From assembly GCA_003142595.1 (NCBI GenBank), contig PLMU01000003.1, positions 70,501 through 134,500 of the forward strand: DNA of 64,000 nucleotides, read 5' to 3'. The first letter of the stretch is position 1. Each line of letters opens with the position of its first letter. The stretch comes from Phycisphaerales bacterium. Lineage in GTDB: Bacteria > Planctomycetota > Phycisphaerae > Sedimentisphaerales > UBA12454. The translations under genes were made by a program, and so were the position numbers. Below, one piece after another: positions 8,735 to 16,606 of the stretch. Under the pieces are notes generated by a model. The model had not been told where the DNA came from, ran no database searches, and was given only the letters and a program-made list of their open reading frames with translations.

Positions 8735-9937
8735 ATGAAAAACACTACAGTAACGGCACCGAAAGGATTTCTCGCGGCAGGAATCAGCTGCGGAATTAAA
8801 ATCTCAGGCAAAAAAGATATCGGATTTATTGCCTGTCCGACAGGCGCAAAAGCCGCCGGCGTCTTTACGACAAATAAAGTCGTATCAGCGGCTGTAACCG
8901 TCTGCAAGCAGCACATCAAAACTGGCAATGCCGAGGCAATTGTCGCCAATGCGGGCATCGCCAATGCCTGCACAGGCAAACTGGGCTTAAAAAATGCCGA
9001 GGCTATGTGCCAAACCGCTGCCCAGCTTATCGACGCAAAAGCAAATCAGGTTCTCATCGCTTCAACGGGCATTATCGGCCATCAATTGCCGATGGATAAA
9101 ATCAGCAGAGGAATTATTCTCGCCGCGGCGCAATTGTCGAGCAGTCAAAAAACCGGAAATGATTTTGCCCAGGCCATTATGACAACCGATACCCGCTGCA
9201 AACAGGCATTTAGAACAATCGTAATCGGCAGCGCGAAAATATCTATCGCTGGCACCGCAAAAGGAGCTGGAATGGTTGGGCCGAATATGGCGACCACTCT
9301 TTGCTTCATTACAACAGATGTCGATATCACAAAACCGCTGCTGCAGAAAGCCTTAAAAGATGCTGTCGGCAATTCCCTCAATAAACTTACCGTTGACGGC
9401 CATCAAAGCACAAACGATACGGCGATTATTCTCGCTTCCGGCCTTGCCGGGAACAAACCGATAGCAAAAGCAGATTCGCAATATAATAAATTCGCTGCCG
9501 CCCTTGCCGCCCTTACTACGGATTTAGCCAAGCAGATGGCTCTCGACGCCGAGGGCGCGACAAGAATGTTTACTATTGTCGTAAACGGCGCGGCATCGAA
9601 AACCGATGCTGCAAAAGCTGCCCGTGCTGTCGCGAATTACGACCTTGTCAAATGTGCAATTCACGGCGGCGACCCCAACTGGGGCAGAATTATCTGCGCT
9701 GTCGGCTCCTGCGGCGTAAAAATAAATCTAAACAAACTTTCCTGCTCAATAGGAAATACAGCCGTCTTTAAAAATGGCCAGCCTGTAAAATTCGACCCGA
9801 AAAAAGTCTCAAAAATCATAACACAGAAGGAGCATACGATTACTGTAAATTTAGGAGCCGGCAAATTAAGCGACTTCTGCTACGGCTGCGACCTGAGCAA
9901 AGAATACGTAACAATTAACGCCGATTATCACACATAA
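8735..9937 (+). CDS. argJ: Glutamate N-acetyltransferase / ornithine acetyltransferase
   Basis: ArgJ moves the acetyl group from N-acetylornithine to glutamate, recycling it in arginine synthesis; some members also use acetyl-CoA. The protein is made as one chain and cleaves itself between Ala and Thr. The site is visible in KGAGMVGPNMATTLCF, with T187 as the expected nucleophile. Other family blocks are VDGHQSTNDTAIILASG and IHGGDPNWGRIICAVG, and the chain ends in a short hydrophilic tail. The 400-residue length is normal. Whether it is mono- or bifunctional cannot be read from the sequence; no argA was seen here. Confidence 0.95.
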   Translation: MKNTTVTAPKGFLAAGISCGIKISGKKDIGFIACPTGAKAAGVFTTNKVVSAAVTVCKQHIKTGNAEAIVANAGIANACTGKLGLKNAEAMCQTAAQLIDAKANQVLIASTGIIGHQLPMDKISRGIILAAAQLSSSQKTGNDFAQAIMTTDTRCKQAFRTIVIGSAKISIAGTAKGAGMVGPNMATTLCFITTDVDITKPLLQKALKDAVGNSLNKLTVDGHQSTNDTAIILASGLAGNKPIAKADSQYNKFAAALAALTTDLAKQMALDAEGATRMFTIVVNGAASKTDAAKAARAVANYDLVKCAIHGGDPNWGRIICAVGSCGVKINLNKLSCSIGNTAVFKNGQPVKFDPKKVSKIITQKEHTITVNLGAGKLSDFCYGCDLSKEYVTINADYHT

Positions 9938-9947
9938 TTACAAACAG

Positions 9948-9976
9948 TTGACTTAAAACAAGATTAAATGTATCCT
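9948..9976 (+). promoter_or_regulatory. Putative promoter of rsfS-argS
   Basis: TTGACT (9948-9953), 17-base spacer, TATCCT (9971-9976). The predicted start near 9983 coincides with the hairpin at 9982-10012. That hairpin may therefore act as a 5' leader structure of the new transcript as well as ending argJ. Confidence 0.5.
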
Positions 9977-9981
9977 ATCGA

Positions 9982-10012
9982 GGTCGAGATTGTCTCTCGG
10001 CCCTGTTTTTTT
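9982..10012 (+). terminator. Intrinsic terminator after argJ
   Basis: Stem GGTCGAGA (9982-9989) / TCTCGGCC (9995-10002), 8 pairs including one G-T, 5-base loop, then CTG and seven T. It lies 44 bases after the argJ stop and 15 before the rsfS start. Confidence 0.7.
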
Positions 10013-10026
10013 ATAGAAAGATTAAT

Positions 10027-10410
10027 TTGGCAAAAAAGAAAACTACTGCAAAAAAACCTGCTGTTTTAACTGCAAAAAAATTCGTCCTCGAGGCGGCTAA
10101 AATCGCCCTCGAAAGACATTGCACCAACATAGTTGCGCTCGACCTCAAAGGCAAAAGCCCCGCAACCGATTATTTTCTCATCGCCACCGGCACAAGCGAC
10201 CGCCAGACCCGCTCCATCGCCGACGAAATCATACAGTTCGGCAGAGAACGCGGTTTTAGAATCTTCGGCCGGGCTGGTTACGAACAAGGCAAATGGATAC
10301 TCCTGGACTTCGTTGACGTGGTCGTCCATCTCTTCGACGAGGAATTCAGACAATATTATGACCTTGAACTGCTCTGGGGCGACGCAAAAAAATTAAAAAT
10401 TGAAGATTAA
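10027..10410 (+). CDS. rsfS: Ribosome silencing factor
   Basis: RsfS (Iojap/YbeB family) binds L14 on the 50S subunit and blocks subunit joining during starvation. The family core is clear: FVLEAAKIALERHCTNIVAL, then SPATDYFLIATGTSDRQTRSIADEI, and the C-terminal GYEQGKWILLDFVDVVVHLF...YYDLELLWGDA. A Lys/Ala/Thr-rich N-terminal tail of about 14 residues precedes it. The start codon is TTG (10027-10029); no in-frame ATG or GTG is available before the conserved core. argS follows after 6 bases on the same transcript. Confidence 0.93.
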   Translation: MAKKKTTAKKPAVLTAKKFVLEAAKIALERHCTNIVALDLKGKSPATDYFLIATGTSDRQTRSIADEIIQFGRERGFRIFGRAGYEQGKWILLDFVDVVVHLFDEEFRQYYDLELLWGDAKKLKIED

Positions 10411-10416
10411 GGTTTT

Positions 10417-12180
10417 ATGAAACCTGCAATCCAAATAATCTCTGAAAGAATCAGCCAGGCAATCCAAAAGGCAACCGGCCAAAATGTTCCCGCTATTGTA
10501 ACACCCGCGACAGACTCTAAATTCGGCGATTATCAGAGCAACAACGCCCTTGCCCTTGCCAAACAATTAAAAGCAAATCCACGCCAGCTTGCTGAAAAGA
10601 TTATCGCCCAATTGCAAATTGATGATATCTGCCAAAAACCTGAGATTGCCGGAGCAGGATTTATTAACCTTAGACTCAAACCTGAATTTGTCGCAAAAAA
10701 TCTGCGTGAAACAGTTTCCGACAAAGACAGACTTGGCATAGAAAAAACAAATAAGCCCGAAACTGTCGTTGTTGACTTTTCCGGCCCGAACATCGCAAAG
10801 CAGATGCATGTCGGCCATCTGCGAAGCACAATCATCGGCGACTGTATCTGCCGAATGCTCGAACTTGCAGGCCACAAGGTAATCCGCCAGAATCACATCG
10901 GCGACTGGGGCACACAATTTGGAATGCTTGTAGAATTTCTCAAGGAAAGACTAGAAAAATTATTTAATTCCCATTCAGTTGAGTGGACGGCAGGACCTAT
11001 AGAAGACATAGAAGATTTTTATAGACAGGCAAGCGAACAATATAAGAATAACACTGAATTTGCTGGCAAAGCAAGAACAACTATAGCTGATCTACATAGC
11101 GGCAATCCTGCCTGTTTGGAGCTTTGGCAAATGATAGTTACTGAAACGAGAAGACATTATCTTCCACTCTATAAAATGCTGGGAGTTAACCTGACTATTA
11201 ATGATGAACGTGGTGAAAGTTTCTATAAAGATAAATTAGCTGATGTAGTCAATGATTTAAAAAAACAAGGATTAGCTGTTGAATCAGAAGGTGCAATTTG
11301 CGTTTTTCCTGAAGGCTTTAAGACAAAAGACGATAAGCCGATGCCTTTTATTATTCAAAAATCTGATGGAGCTTTCCTTTATGCAACAACAGACCTGGCG
11401 GCGCTGCGGTATCGTATAAACGAATTAAAAGCTGATGAAATTATTTATGTAACCGATGCAAGGCAGAAACAACATTTTGAAATGCTCTTTGCCGTGGCGA
11501 AAATGGCCGGCTGGGTGAAAGATACAAAACTTGTTCATATTACCTTCGGCTCAGTCCTGGGCGAAGATGGAAAACCTTTAAAAACCCGCTCCGGCGAAAA
11601 TGTAAAATTAAAAGAGCTTCTCGATGAGGCCGTCAAAAGAGCAAAGGCAGTTGTTCAGGAAAAAAATCCCGACCTGCCGGACGACGAAAAAGAAAATATC
11701 GCTCAGTCTGTCGGTATCGGCGCGGTTAAATATGCCGATTACTCGAACAATCGGACAAGCGATTATATTTTCAGTTACGATAAGATGCTGGCGATGGACG
11801 GCAACACAGCGCCATATATGCAGTATGTCTATGCCAGAGTTTGTTCTATTTTCAAAAAAGGAAATATCGATATTAAAAAGGAATTAAATGAAATAAAAGA
11901 AATATATTTAAATGAACCTGCCGAATTTGAGCTTGCAAAACAGCTTATCAGATACAGTGAGGCGTTCAATTCGGCAATCGCAGATTTTAAGCCTAATTTT
12001 CTTACCGCTTATCTTTATGAACTTGCCCAGAAATTCAGCGCATTTTACAATGCCTGTCCGGTTCTCGACGCCCAGGAGAAAATCAGGCCGTCGAGACTAC
12101 TGCTTTGCGACTTAACCGCCAAAATTATCCGTCACGGCCTTGAAAATCTGCTCGGCATAAAGACAATCGAGCGAATGTAG
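10417..12180 (+). CDS. argS: Arginyl-tRNA synthetase
   Basis: Class I synthetase charging tRNA-Arg. The N-terminal Add-1 tRNA-binding domain covers about residues 1-90. It is followed by the HIGH-type motif in GPNIAKQMHVGHLRSTIIGD near 130, the KMSKS-equivalent region PLKTRSGENVKL near 390, and an alpha-helical anticodon-binding domain ending in LLGIKTIERM. The 587-residue length is normal. Codon and base use change sharply inside the gene. About 10940-11395 is AT-rich and prefers codons such as GAT, AGT, GCT and TTA, while both flanks use GGC, GAC and CTC as their neighbours do. This suggests a mosaic gene. Confidence 0.96.
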   Translation: MKPAIQIISERISQAIQKATGQNVPAIVTPATDSKFGDYQSNNALALAKQLKANPRQLAEKIIAQLQIDDICQKPEIAGAGFINLRLKPEFVAKNLRETVSDKDRLGIEKTNKPETVVVDFSGPNIAKQMHVGHLRSTIIGDCICRMLELAGHKVIRQNHIGDWGTQFGMLVEFLKERLEKLFNSHSVEWTAGPIEDIEDFYRQASEQYKNNTEFAGKARTTIADLHSGNPACLELWQMIVTETRRHYLPLYKMLGVNLTINDERGESFYKDKLADVVNDLKKQGLAVESEGAICVFPEGFKTKDDKPMPFIIQKSDGAFLYATTDLAALRYRINELKADEIIYVTDARQKQHFEMLFAVAKMAGWVKDTKLVHITFGSVLGEDGKPLKTRSGENVKLKELLDEAVKRAKAVVQEKNPDLPDDEKENIAQSVGIGAVKYADYSNNRTSDYIFSYDKMLAMDGNTAPYMQYVYARVCSIFKKGNIDIKKELNEIKEIYLNEPAEFELAKQLIRYSEAFNSAIADFKPNFLTAYLYELAQKFSAFYNACPVLDAQEKIRPSRLLLCDLTAKIIRHGLENLLGIKTIERM

Positions 12181-12191
12181 AAAGAAAAGCT

Positions 12192-12602
12192 ATGAAGATT
12201 TTAAATAATTCCTTTACCGTCAGCACGGGAAAACGCAATGAGATGGTCGATATCACCGGCAAAGTCGAAAAAGCCGTCGCCGATGCAGGTATATCGGACG
12301 GCACTGTTGTAATTTACTGTCCGCATACAACCGCGGCAATTACAATAAATGAAAACGCCGACCCAGATGTGGTGCACGACATTTTGCTTACGCTTTCGGC
12401 TCTTGTTCCGCAGGACAAAGACGGCTACCGGCACTCCGAAGGAAATTCTGACGCTCACGTCAAAAGTTCAATCGTCGGCTGCAGCGAAACAGTCCTGGTA
12501 AACAATGGACAGATGCAGCTTGGCACCTGGCAGGGAATTTATTTTTGTGAATTCGACGGCCCGCGAAAAAGAAGCGTCATCGTCCAGATTACCGGACAAT
12601 AA
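12192..12602 (+). CDS. UPF0047 / YjbQ family protein
   Basis: A 136-residue secondary-thiamine-phosphate-synthase-like protein (YjbQ, UPF0047). The signature is present: VVIYCPHTTAAITINENADPDV, the HSEGNSDAHVKSSIVG block with conserved His and Ser/Asn, and the closing GTWQGIYFCEFDGPR. Family members form trimers. Some show weak thiamine-phosphate synthase activity, but the true role is not settled. It begins 11 bases after argS and is probably the last gene of that operon. The gene-free region with G-loop hairpins follows. Confidence 0.9.
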   Translation: MKILNNSFTVSTGKRNEMVDITGKVEKAVADAGISDGTVVIYCPHTTAAITINENADPDVVHDILLTLSALVPQDKDGYRHSEGNSDAHVKSSIVGCSETVLVNNGQMQLGTWQGIYFCEFDGPRKRSVIVQITGQ

Positions 12603-12657
12603 ACACCCCTTAAATTAAGTCCTGAATATATCGGCGGAGAAACTATGCGCAAAAAAA

Positions 12658-12716
12658 TGGCGAGTAGGACAACGTGGTTTGGGGGGAAACCACTTGTTGC
12701 GCCTCCTCGCCGAGGA
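12658..12716 (+). ncRNA. Bulged hairpin with G6 terminal loop, copy A
   Basis: An outer stem GGCGAG (12660-12665) / CTCGCC (12707-12712) encloses a long hairpin: CAAC (12671-12674) / GTTG (12697-12700), a 2-base bulge, then a perfect 7-bp stem GTGGTTT (12675-12681) / AAACCAC (12688-12694). The cap is a loop of six G. The same architecture recurs at 12807-12866 with compensating differences in the stems, which argues for a conserved RNA or ssDNA fold. No known riboswitch or RNA family was recognised, and strand and function are unknown. Confidence 0.5.
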
Positions 12717-12806
12717 TTTTTCAGCAAAATTGCGACGTTGCGGGGGGAGACCTCGTCATGAGGAAAACTCTCGCCGCCTCTTATAAAGCCTTAAAGGCCT
12801 TAAAAA
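12717..12806. other. Spacer between the two G-loop hairpins
   Basis: Contains a third run of six G (12743-12748) between GACG (12734-12737) and CGTC, resembling a degenerate third hairpin. GCCTTAAAGGC follows near 12790. No coding potential was recognised. Confidence 0.3.
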
Positions 12807-12866
12807 TGGCGAGACGGTCAAAGTGGCTGGGGGGGAACCACTGTTTTGACACTGCCTCGCCGAGGT
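12807..12866 (+). ncRNA. Bulged hairpin with G7 terminal loop, copy B
   Basis: Second copy of the 12658 element. Outer stem GGCGAG (12809-12814) / CTCGCC (12857-12862); inner TCAAA (12819-12823) / TTTGA (12846-12850); a 3-base bulge; GTGG (12824-12827) / CCAC (12839-12842). The loop contains seven G (12830-12836). Stem sequences differ from copy A while pairing is kept. Both copies begin ATGGCGAG and end CTCGCCGAGG. A smaller hairpin, CTGC-TTCGC-GCAG, follows near 12877-12889. Confidence 0.5.
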
Positions 12867-13047
12867 TCGTTAAACTGCTTCGCGCAGCATAGTTACATAT
12901 ATACAATTTTCTACAAGGATTAAGGTGTATTATATCAATTTTAAAGAACAAAGTCAAAGGAATTTCCGATACCCGCGCACATCCTATAAAACAGAATCTA
13001 AAAGGTCTGTCAAGCCCTTTTTAGCGAAAAATGCATAAACTTTAGGC

Positions 13048-13076
13048 TTGAATTACTCAATTTTGCACCTTAGATT
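13048..13076 (+). promoter_or_regulatory. Weak putative promoter of the Topo VI A-like gene
   Basis: TTGAAT (13048-13053), 17-base spacer, TAGATT (13071-13076), 57 bases before the start codon. Moderate match only. Confidence 0.35.
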
Positions 13077-13132
13077 ATGTATTGTTAATTTACGAAACTT
13101 TTCCCCTGTTTTTTCGCTGGGAGTTGCAATAA

Positions 13133-14227
13133 ATGAGTAAAAAGACCGATTCGGCCGTTGCCGAGAAGATTAAAGATGCGGCAAGGTCCATTCAGGACAA
13201 GATTTTAAAGAAGCAAAAGCCGACTATGTCCACCCCTGTCCGTTCGCTGGGCAATGTCAAATATCAGTCCGACGAAGGACATTTCGAGATTCTCGGCAAA
13301 AACAAGATTAGAACTCTTACTGTAAGCACAGTCAAAACTTTCGCCCAAACTCTAAAGATGATGTCGCTTTCAAAAGAGCTTATCGAGGCAAATAATATGG
13401 CTACAAAGAGAGAGGCCTATTACATCTCGAAGAACTGGGGTAAGGCAGGTTTCACCGAACAGCCCGAATCGGACACAATAATGGACGACATCGAGGCGAT
13501 GTTTGGCGTCAACCGCGAGCAGCTTAAATTTATTCCTGAAGAAAAAGGCGGCGAAGTCGCCGGAAGACTTATCGTCATCGATGCCGATTCAAAGGGAAAC
13601 AGGCTCAAAATTGACTGCACACGTTTCGGCTCCGGCGCTTATTCCATTCCAATTGACGTCGAGGACCTTGAATTTTCCAGCGACGCTAAATTTATTCTCG
13701 CCATTGAAACTGCCGGTGCCTTTCAAAGACTCGTCAAGTACGACTACTGGGAAAAAAATAACTGCATCCTTATCAGTATGGGCGGCGTTCCTACCCGCGC
13801 ATGCAGAAGATTTATCCGCAGGCTTTCCGACAAGCTCAGAATACCTGTTTACGCCTTTGTCGATGGCGACCCTTACGGCTATTTCAATATTTACAGAACG
13901 CTGAAAGTCGGCTCAGGCAATTCCGCTCATCTTAATCAGTATTTCTGTGTCCCAAAGGCGAAATTCCTCGGCGTAACTCCGCAGGACATTGTTGACTATA
14001 AGCTGCCCACGCATCCGCTTAAGGAAGTGGACATTAAACGCGCAAAGGACGCGCTGAAAAATGACCCGTTTGTTAAACATCACAAACCCTGGCAGGCCGC
14101 AATGAATCAAATGCTGAATATGGGTGTCCGTGTCGAGCAGCAGGCCTTTGCCAAGCACGGCCTCGATTTCGTTGTAACAGAATATCTCCCGCGAAAACTT
14201 AAAAATCCGGCAAAATTCCTGCCGTGA
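13133..14227 (+). CDS. DNA topoisomerase VI subunit A-like protein (Spo11/Top6A family)
   Basis: Spo11/Top6A proteins make a DNA double-strand break through a tyrosine, with a TOPRIM domain binding Mg2+. The winged-helix catalytic stretch is visible as NMATKREAYY with the Tyr pair at 96-97. The TOPRIM acidic residues sit in ILAIETAGAFQRL (Glu near 192) and FVDGDPYGYFNIY (Asp-x-Asp near 244-246). The 364-residue length matches archaeal Top6A. The first 40 residues are Lys/Ala-rich. No Top6B (GHKL ATPase) gene is adjacent, whereas archaea usually pair the two. yggS follows after 22 bases. Confidence 0.85.
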   Translation: MSKKTDSAVAEKIKDAARSIQDKILKKQKPTMSTPVRSLGNVKYQSDEGHFEILGKNKIRTLTVSTVKTFAQTLKMMSLSKELIEANNMATKREAYYISKNWGKAGFTEQPESDTIMDDIEAMFGVNREQLKFIPEEKGGEVAGRLIVIDADSKGNRLKIDCTRFGSGAYSIPIDVEDLEFSSDAKFILAIETAGAFQRLVKYDYWEKNNCILISMGGVPTRACRRFIRRLSDKLRIPVYAFVDGDPYGYFNIYRTLKVGSGNSAHLNQYFCVPKAKFLGVTPQDIVDYKLPTHPLKEVDIKRAKDALKNDPFVKHHKPWQAAMNQMLNMGVRVEQQAFAKHGLDFVVTEYLPRKLKNPAKFLP

Positions 14228-14249
14228 TAATTTTTGTCGGATAAATCAA

Positions 14250-14969
14250 ATGAGCAAAATTGCCGACAATCTGAAAAAGGTTCGTGACAGCATTGCCTCT
14301 GTCTGCGCACACTGCAATAGAAATGTTTCCGAGATTACTCTGGTCGTTGTAACAAAATCCGCAAATCTCGACGCGATTAAACAGGTTGTTCGTCTCGGTT
14401 GCACCGACCTGGGCGAAAACAGGGTCCAGCATCTGAAACTCACCGCAGACGATATCGAAGCGTTTATAAAACAGAATCCCGACGATACCGCCCTGCCGCA
14501 AAAAATTAACTGGCATATGATTGGACATCTTCAGAGAAACAAGGTTCGTCAGCTTTTAAAATGTTCTGATACCATCCACTCCATCGATACGCTCAGGCTC
14601 GCTGAAGAAATTAGTAAAGACGCTGAAAAACTTGACCTCTGCCCCAAAATTCTGATGCAGGTTAACGCTTCCGAAGAACCTCAGAAATATGGCGTCCCCG
14701 TCGGCGCCGCCGTTCATCTTGCCGAACAGATTGCTACTATGCCTAATATCAAACTCATCGGCCTGATGACGATGGGCCCTCTTACACTCAACAAGGACAT
14801 CGTAAAAGCCTGTTTCATTCGTGTTCGTGAACTGTTTGAAGAAATTCAAGGCGAAAAAATAGCCGGGCCGGACTTTAATCACATCAGCATGGGAATGAGT
14901 CAGGACTATGAAGTCGCTATCGAATGCGGCGCTACAATTCTGCGAATTGGTTCAGCGATTTTTGCCTGA
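14250..14969 (+). CDS. YggS family pyridoxal-phosphate homeostasis protein
   Basis: Single-domain alanine-racemase-fold protein (YggS/PROSC/YBL036C family) that binds PLP and buffers cellular B6 pools. The PLP lysine lies in TLVVVTKSANLDAI near residue 31. Other family blocks are GCTDLGENRVQ, INWHMIGHLQRNKVRQLL, and the phosphate-binding end HISMGMSQDYEVAIECGATILRIGSAIF. The 239-residue length is normal. It probably shares a transcript with the topoisomerase-like gene upstream. Confidence 0.93.
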   Translation: MSKIADNLKKVRDSIASVCAHCNRNVSEITLVVVTKSANLDAIKQVVRLGCTDLGENRVQHLKLTADDIEAFIKQNPDDTALPQKINWHMIGHLQRNKVRQLLKCSDTIHSIDTLRLAEEISKDAEKLDLCPKILMQVNASEEPQKYGVPVGAAVHLAEQIATMPNIKLIGLMTMGPLTLNKDIVKACFIRVRELFEEIQGEKIAGPDFNHISMGMSQDYEVAIECGATILRIGSAIFA

Positions 14970-14974
14970 TTGAA

Positions 14975-15223
14975 CTATACCTGCCCAGGCTTTTTTTCTA
15001 TCGGCCATCTCGAGAATGCCAGGACACAGAGCATTATTATCGTCCCGAAAGGCGCCAGTATCAGTAGACTAAACGCTCCGCTGTAGCCGGCCTTTGAAAA
15101 AATCCGCCACCAAAGAAAAATCTTAAATAAAAACAACGGCATAATAATAGCAAACACCAGCAGAACCATAAAAAGCCCCATAAACGGTGCCGCTATTAAA
15201 GCGGGATTTATTCCACAATGCAT
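14975..15223 (-). CDS. Small membrane protein, 82 aa
   Basis: A short protein with two or three hydrophobic helices, near residues 8-38 and 50-68, and a basic C-terminus. The middle reads FLWWRIFSKAGYSGAFSLLILAPFGTIIMLCVLAFSRWPI. The pattern Phe-Ser-Lys-Ala-Gly-Tyr then a proline-containing helix then Ala-Phe-Ser-x-Trp-Pro recurs in small planctomycete membrane proteins of unknown function. It lies convergent to yggS, 5 bases after its stop. A distinct role cannot be assigned. Confidence 0.7.
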   Translation of the reverse strand: MHCGINPALIAAPFMGLFMVLLVFAIIMPLFLFKIFLWWRIFSKAGYSGAFSLLILAPFGTIIMLCVLAFSRWPIEKKPGQV

Positions 15224-15375
15224 ATTTGAACCCTCTCAATTATATCCGACTAATACGTAAAATTACATTCAAAGACCGATAAAATCCTAATCTATTTAAT
15301 CTTATCCGTCAAGCGGTCGCTTTGAACATAAGTCACCGGCTAAAACTGCCGAAATAAGCTTGTATTAAATAAATT

Positions 15376-16581
15376 GTGGTCGAAAAAATGGTCGAAATCC
15401 TTACAAAGCCAAAGAAAAATGCAGCAGACTTCATCGATGCTCTGTTCATCTTCGCCGACGATTATTTGCGCCCGGAAATCCAAAAAGTCATCGACTATGA
15501 AAACCTCACATGGCAAATTGTGGATTTAGCTAAATTCTCCGAAACAGAATTTAATCTCGAAACTATTGGAACTGCCGTAATCGACGCCGAATCAATAACA
15601 GACAGTAATCAGGAAAAATGGCTTGAAATTATCGAACTGCTCGATAGGGCGAATATCCCCACTGTGCTCTATGGAAACACCGACAACATCAACATAGACA
15701 AATTTGAAATGTTGAACATAATTGAAAAAAACTCCGCCCGGCAGATTATTCCCGTAATAAAAATAAGCAACGTATATCGCAAAAAAATCATTGATATCAA
15801 AAATAATAATTCTGATGTTTCAGCAAAAGACAATCATGCCGAGCATCTCGAAACTCAGTTAAAAATGGCAGGCGCCGTTCAGCGAGATTTTCTCCCGCAA
15901 ACTCTACCGGACAGCGATAAATTCAAATGGGCTATAACTTTTATGCCGGCCGACTGGGTCTCAGGCGATATTTACGACATCACAAGGCTCGACGAGCAGC
16001 ATATCGGCTTTTATCTTTCCGATGCCGTCGGCCACTCTATGCCGGCCGCACTGCTTACTATGTTCCTTAAACAGGCCATTCTAATGCGGCAAACTATCGG
16101 CAACGAATATAAAATCTTTTCACCGCTGGAAGTTATTGATAACCTCAACGAAAAAATGTTCGCCCAGCATTTAAGCGGCTGCCAATTCGCGACAAGCTGT
16201 TATTGCCTCTTGAACACGCAAACTCTGAATTTATCTTATTGCAGGGCAGGCCATCCTTATCCGATTTTGATTAGAAAGAACAATCCTCCGCAGCAGCTTC
16301 AGACAAGAGGCTCGCTGCTCGGCGTTTTCGATAATGCTCCTTTTGAACAAGCCTCGGTTCAACTCCAGTCAGGCGATAAATTGCTTTTATACTCCGATGG
16401 CGCAGAGCCTTTTATCGGCGCAGTTGACGATAATCAGTCTTTCAGATTTGACAGTCGTTTTCTCGATATCACCGGTTTACCGGTTTCACAGCTAAAATCG
16501 GAATTTGAATCCCTTATTCGACAGGATAAAAACTCTGCCGAACGCGATGATATTACCCTGATTGCACTTGAAATCCTCTAA
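15376..16581 (+). CDS. PP2C/SpoIIE-type serine phosphatase with divergent N-terminal domain
   Basis: The C-terminal half (about residues 160-401) is a SpoIIE/RsbU-type phosphatase: QLKMAGAVQRDFLPQTLP, then DWVSGDIYDI with the metal-binding Asp, GFYLSDAVGHSMPAALLTMF, and the closing LLLYSDGAEPFIG and RDDITLIAL. Such proteins dephosphorylate anti-sigma-factor antagonists in partner-switching stress pathways. The N-terminal 150 residues have the alternating pattern of a receiver-like fold, but no clear phospho-acceptor Asp was identified. The start is GTG 15376 or ATG 15388; neither has a clear ribosome-binding site. No anti-sigma partner is adjacent. Confidence 0.85.
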   Translation: MVEKMVEILTKPKKNAADFIDALFIFADDYLRPEIQKVIDYENLTWQIVDLAKFSETEFNLETIGTAVIDAESITDSNQEKWLEIIELLDRANIPTVLYGNTDNINIDKFEMLNIIEKNSARQIIPVIKISNVYRKKIIDIKNNNSDVSAKDNHAEHLETQLKMAGAVQRDFLPQTLPDSDKFKWAITFMPADWVSGDIYDITRLDEQHIGFYLSDAVGHSMPAALLTMFLKQAILMRQTIGNEYKIFSPLEVIDNLNEKMFAQHLSGCQFATSCYCLLNTQTLNLSYCRAGHPYPILIRKNNPPQQLQTRGSLLGVFDNAPFEQASVQLQSGDKLLLYSDGAEPFIGAVDDNQSFRFDSRFLDITGLPVSQLKSEFESLIRQDKNSAERDDITLIALEIL

Positions 16582-16606
16582 GATTTGTTTCTTTCCACCT
16601 GTTATC

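Noticed and set aside
12682-12836. Three G-runs as one G-quadruplex
   Set aside because: The runs are 60-85 bases apart, too far for a normal intramolecular quadruplex, and each sits in its own hairpin loop.
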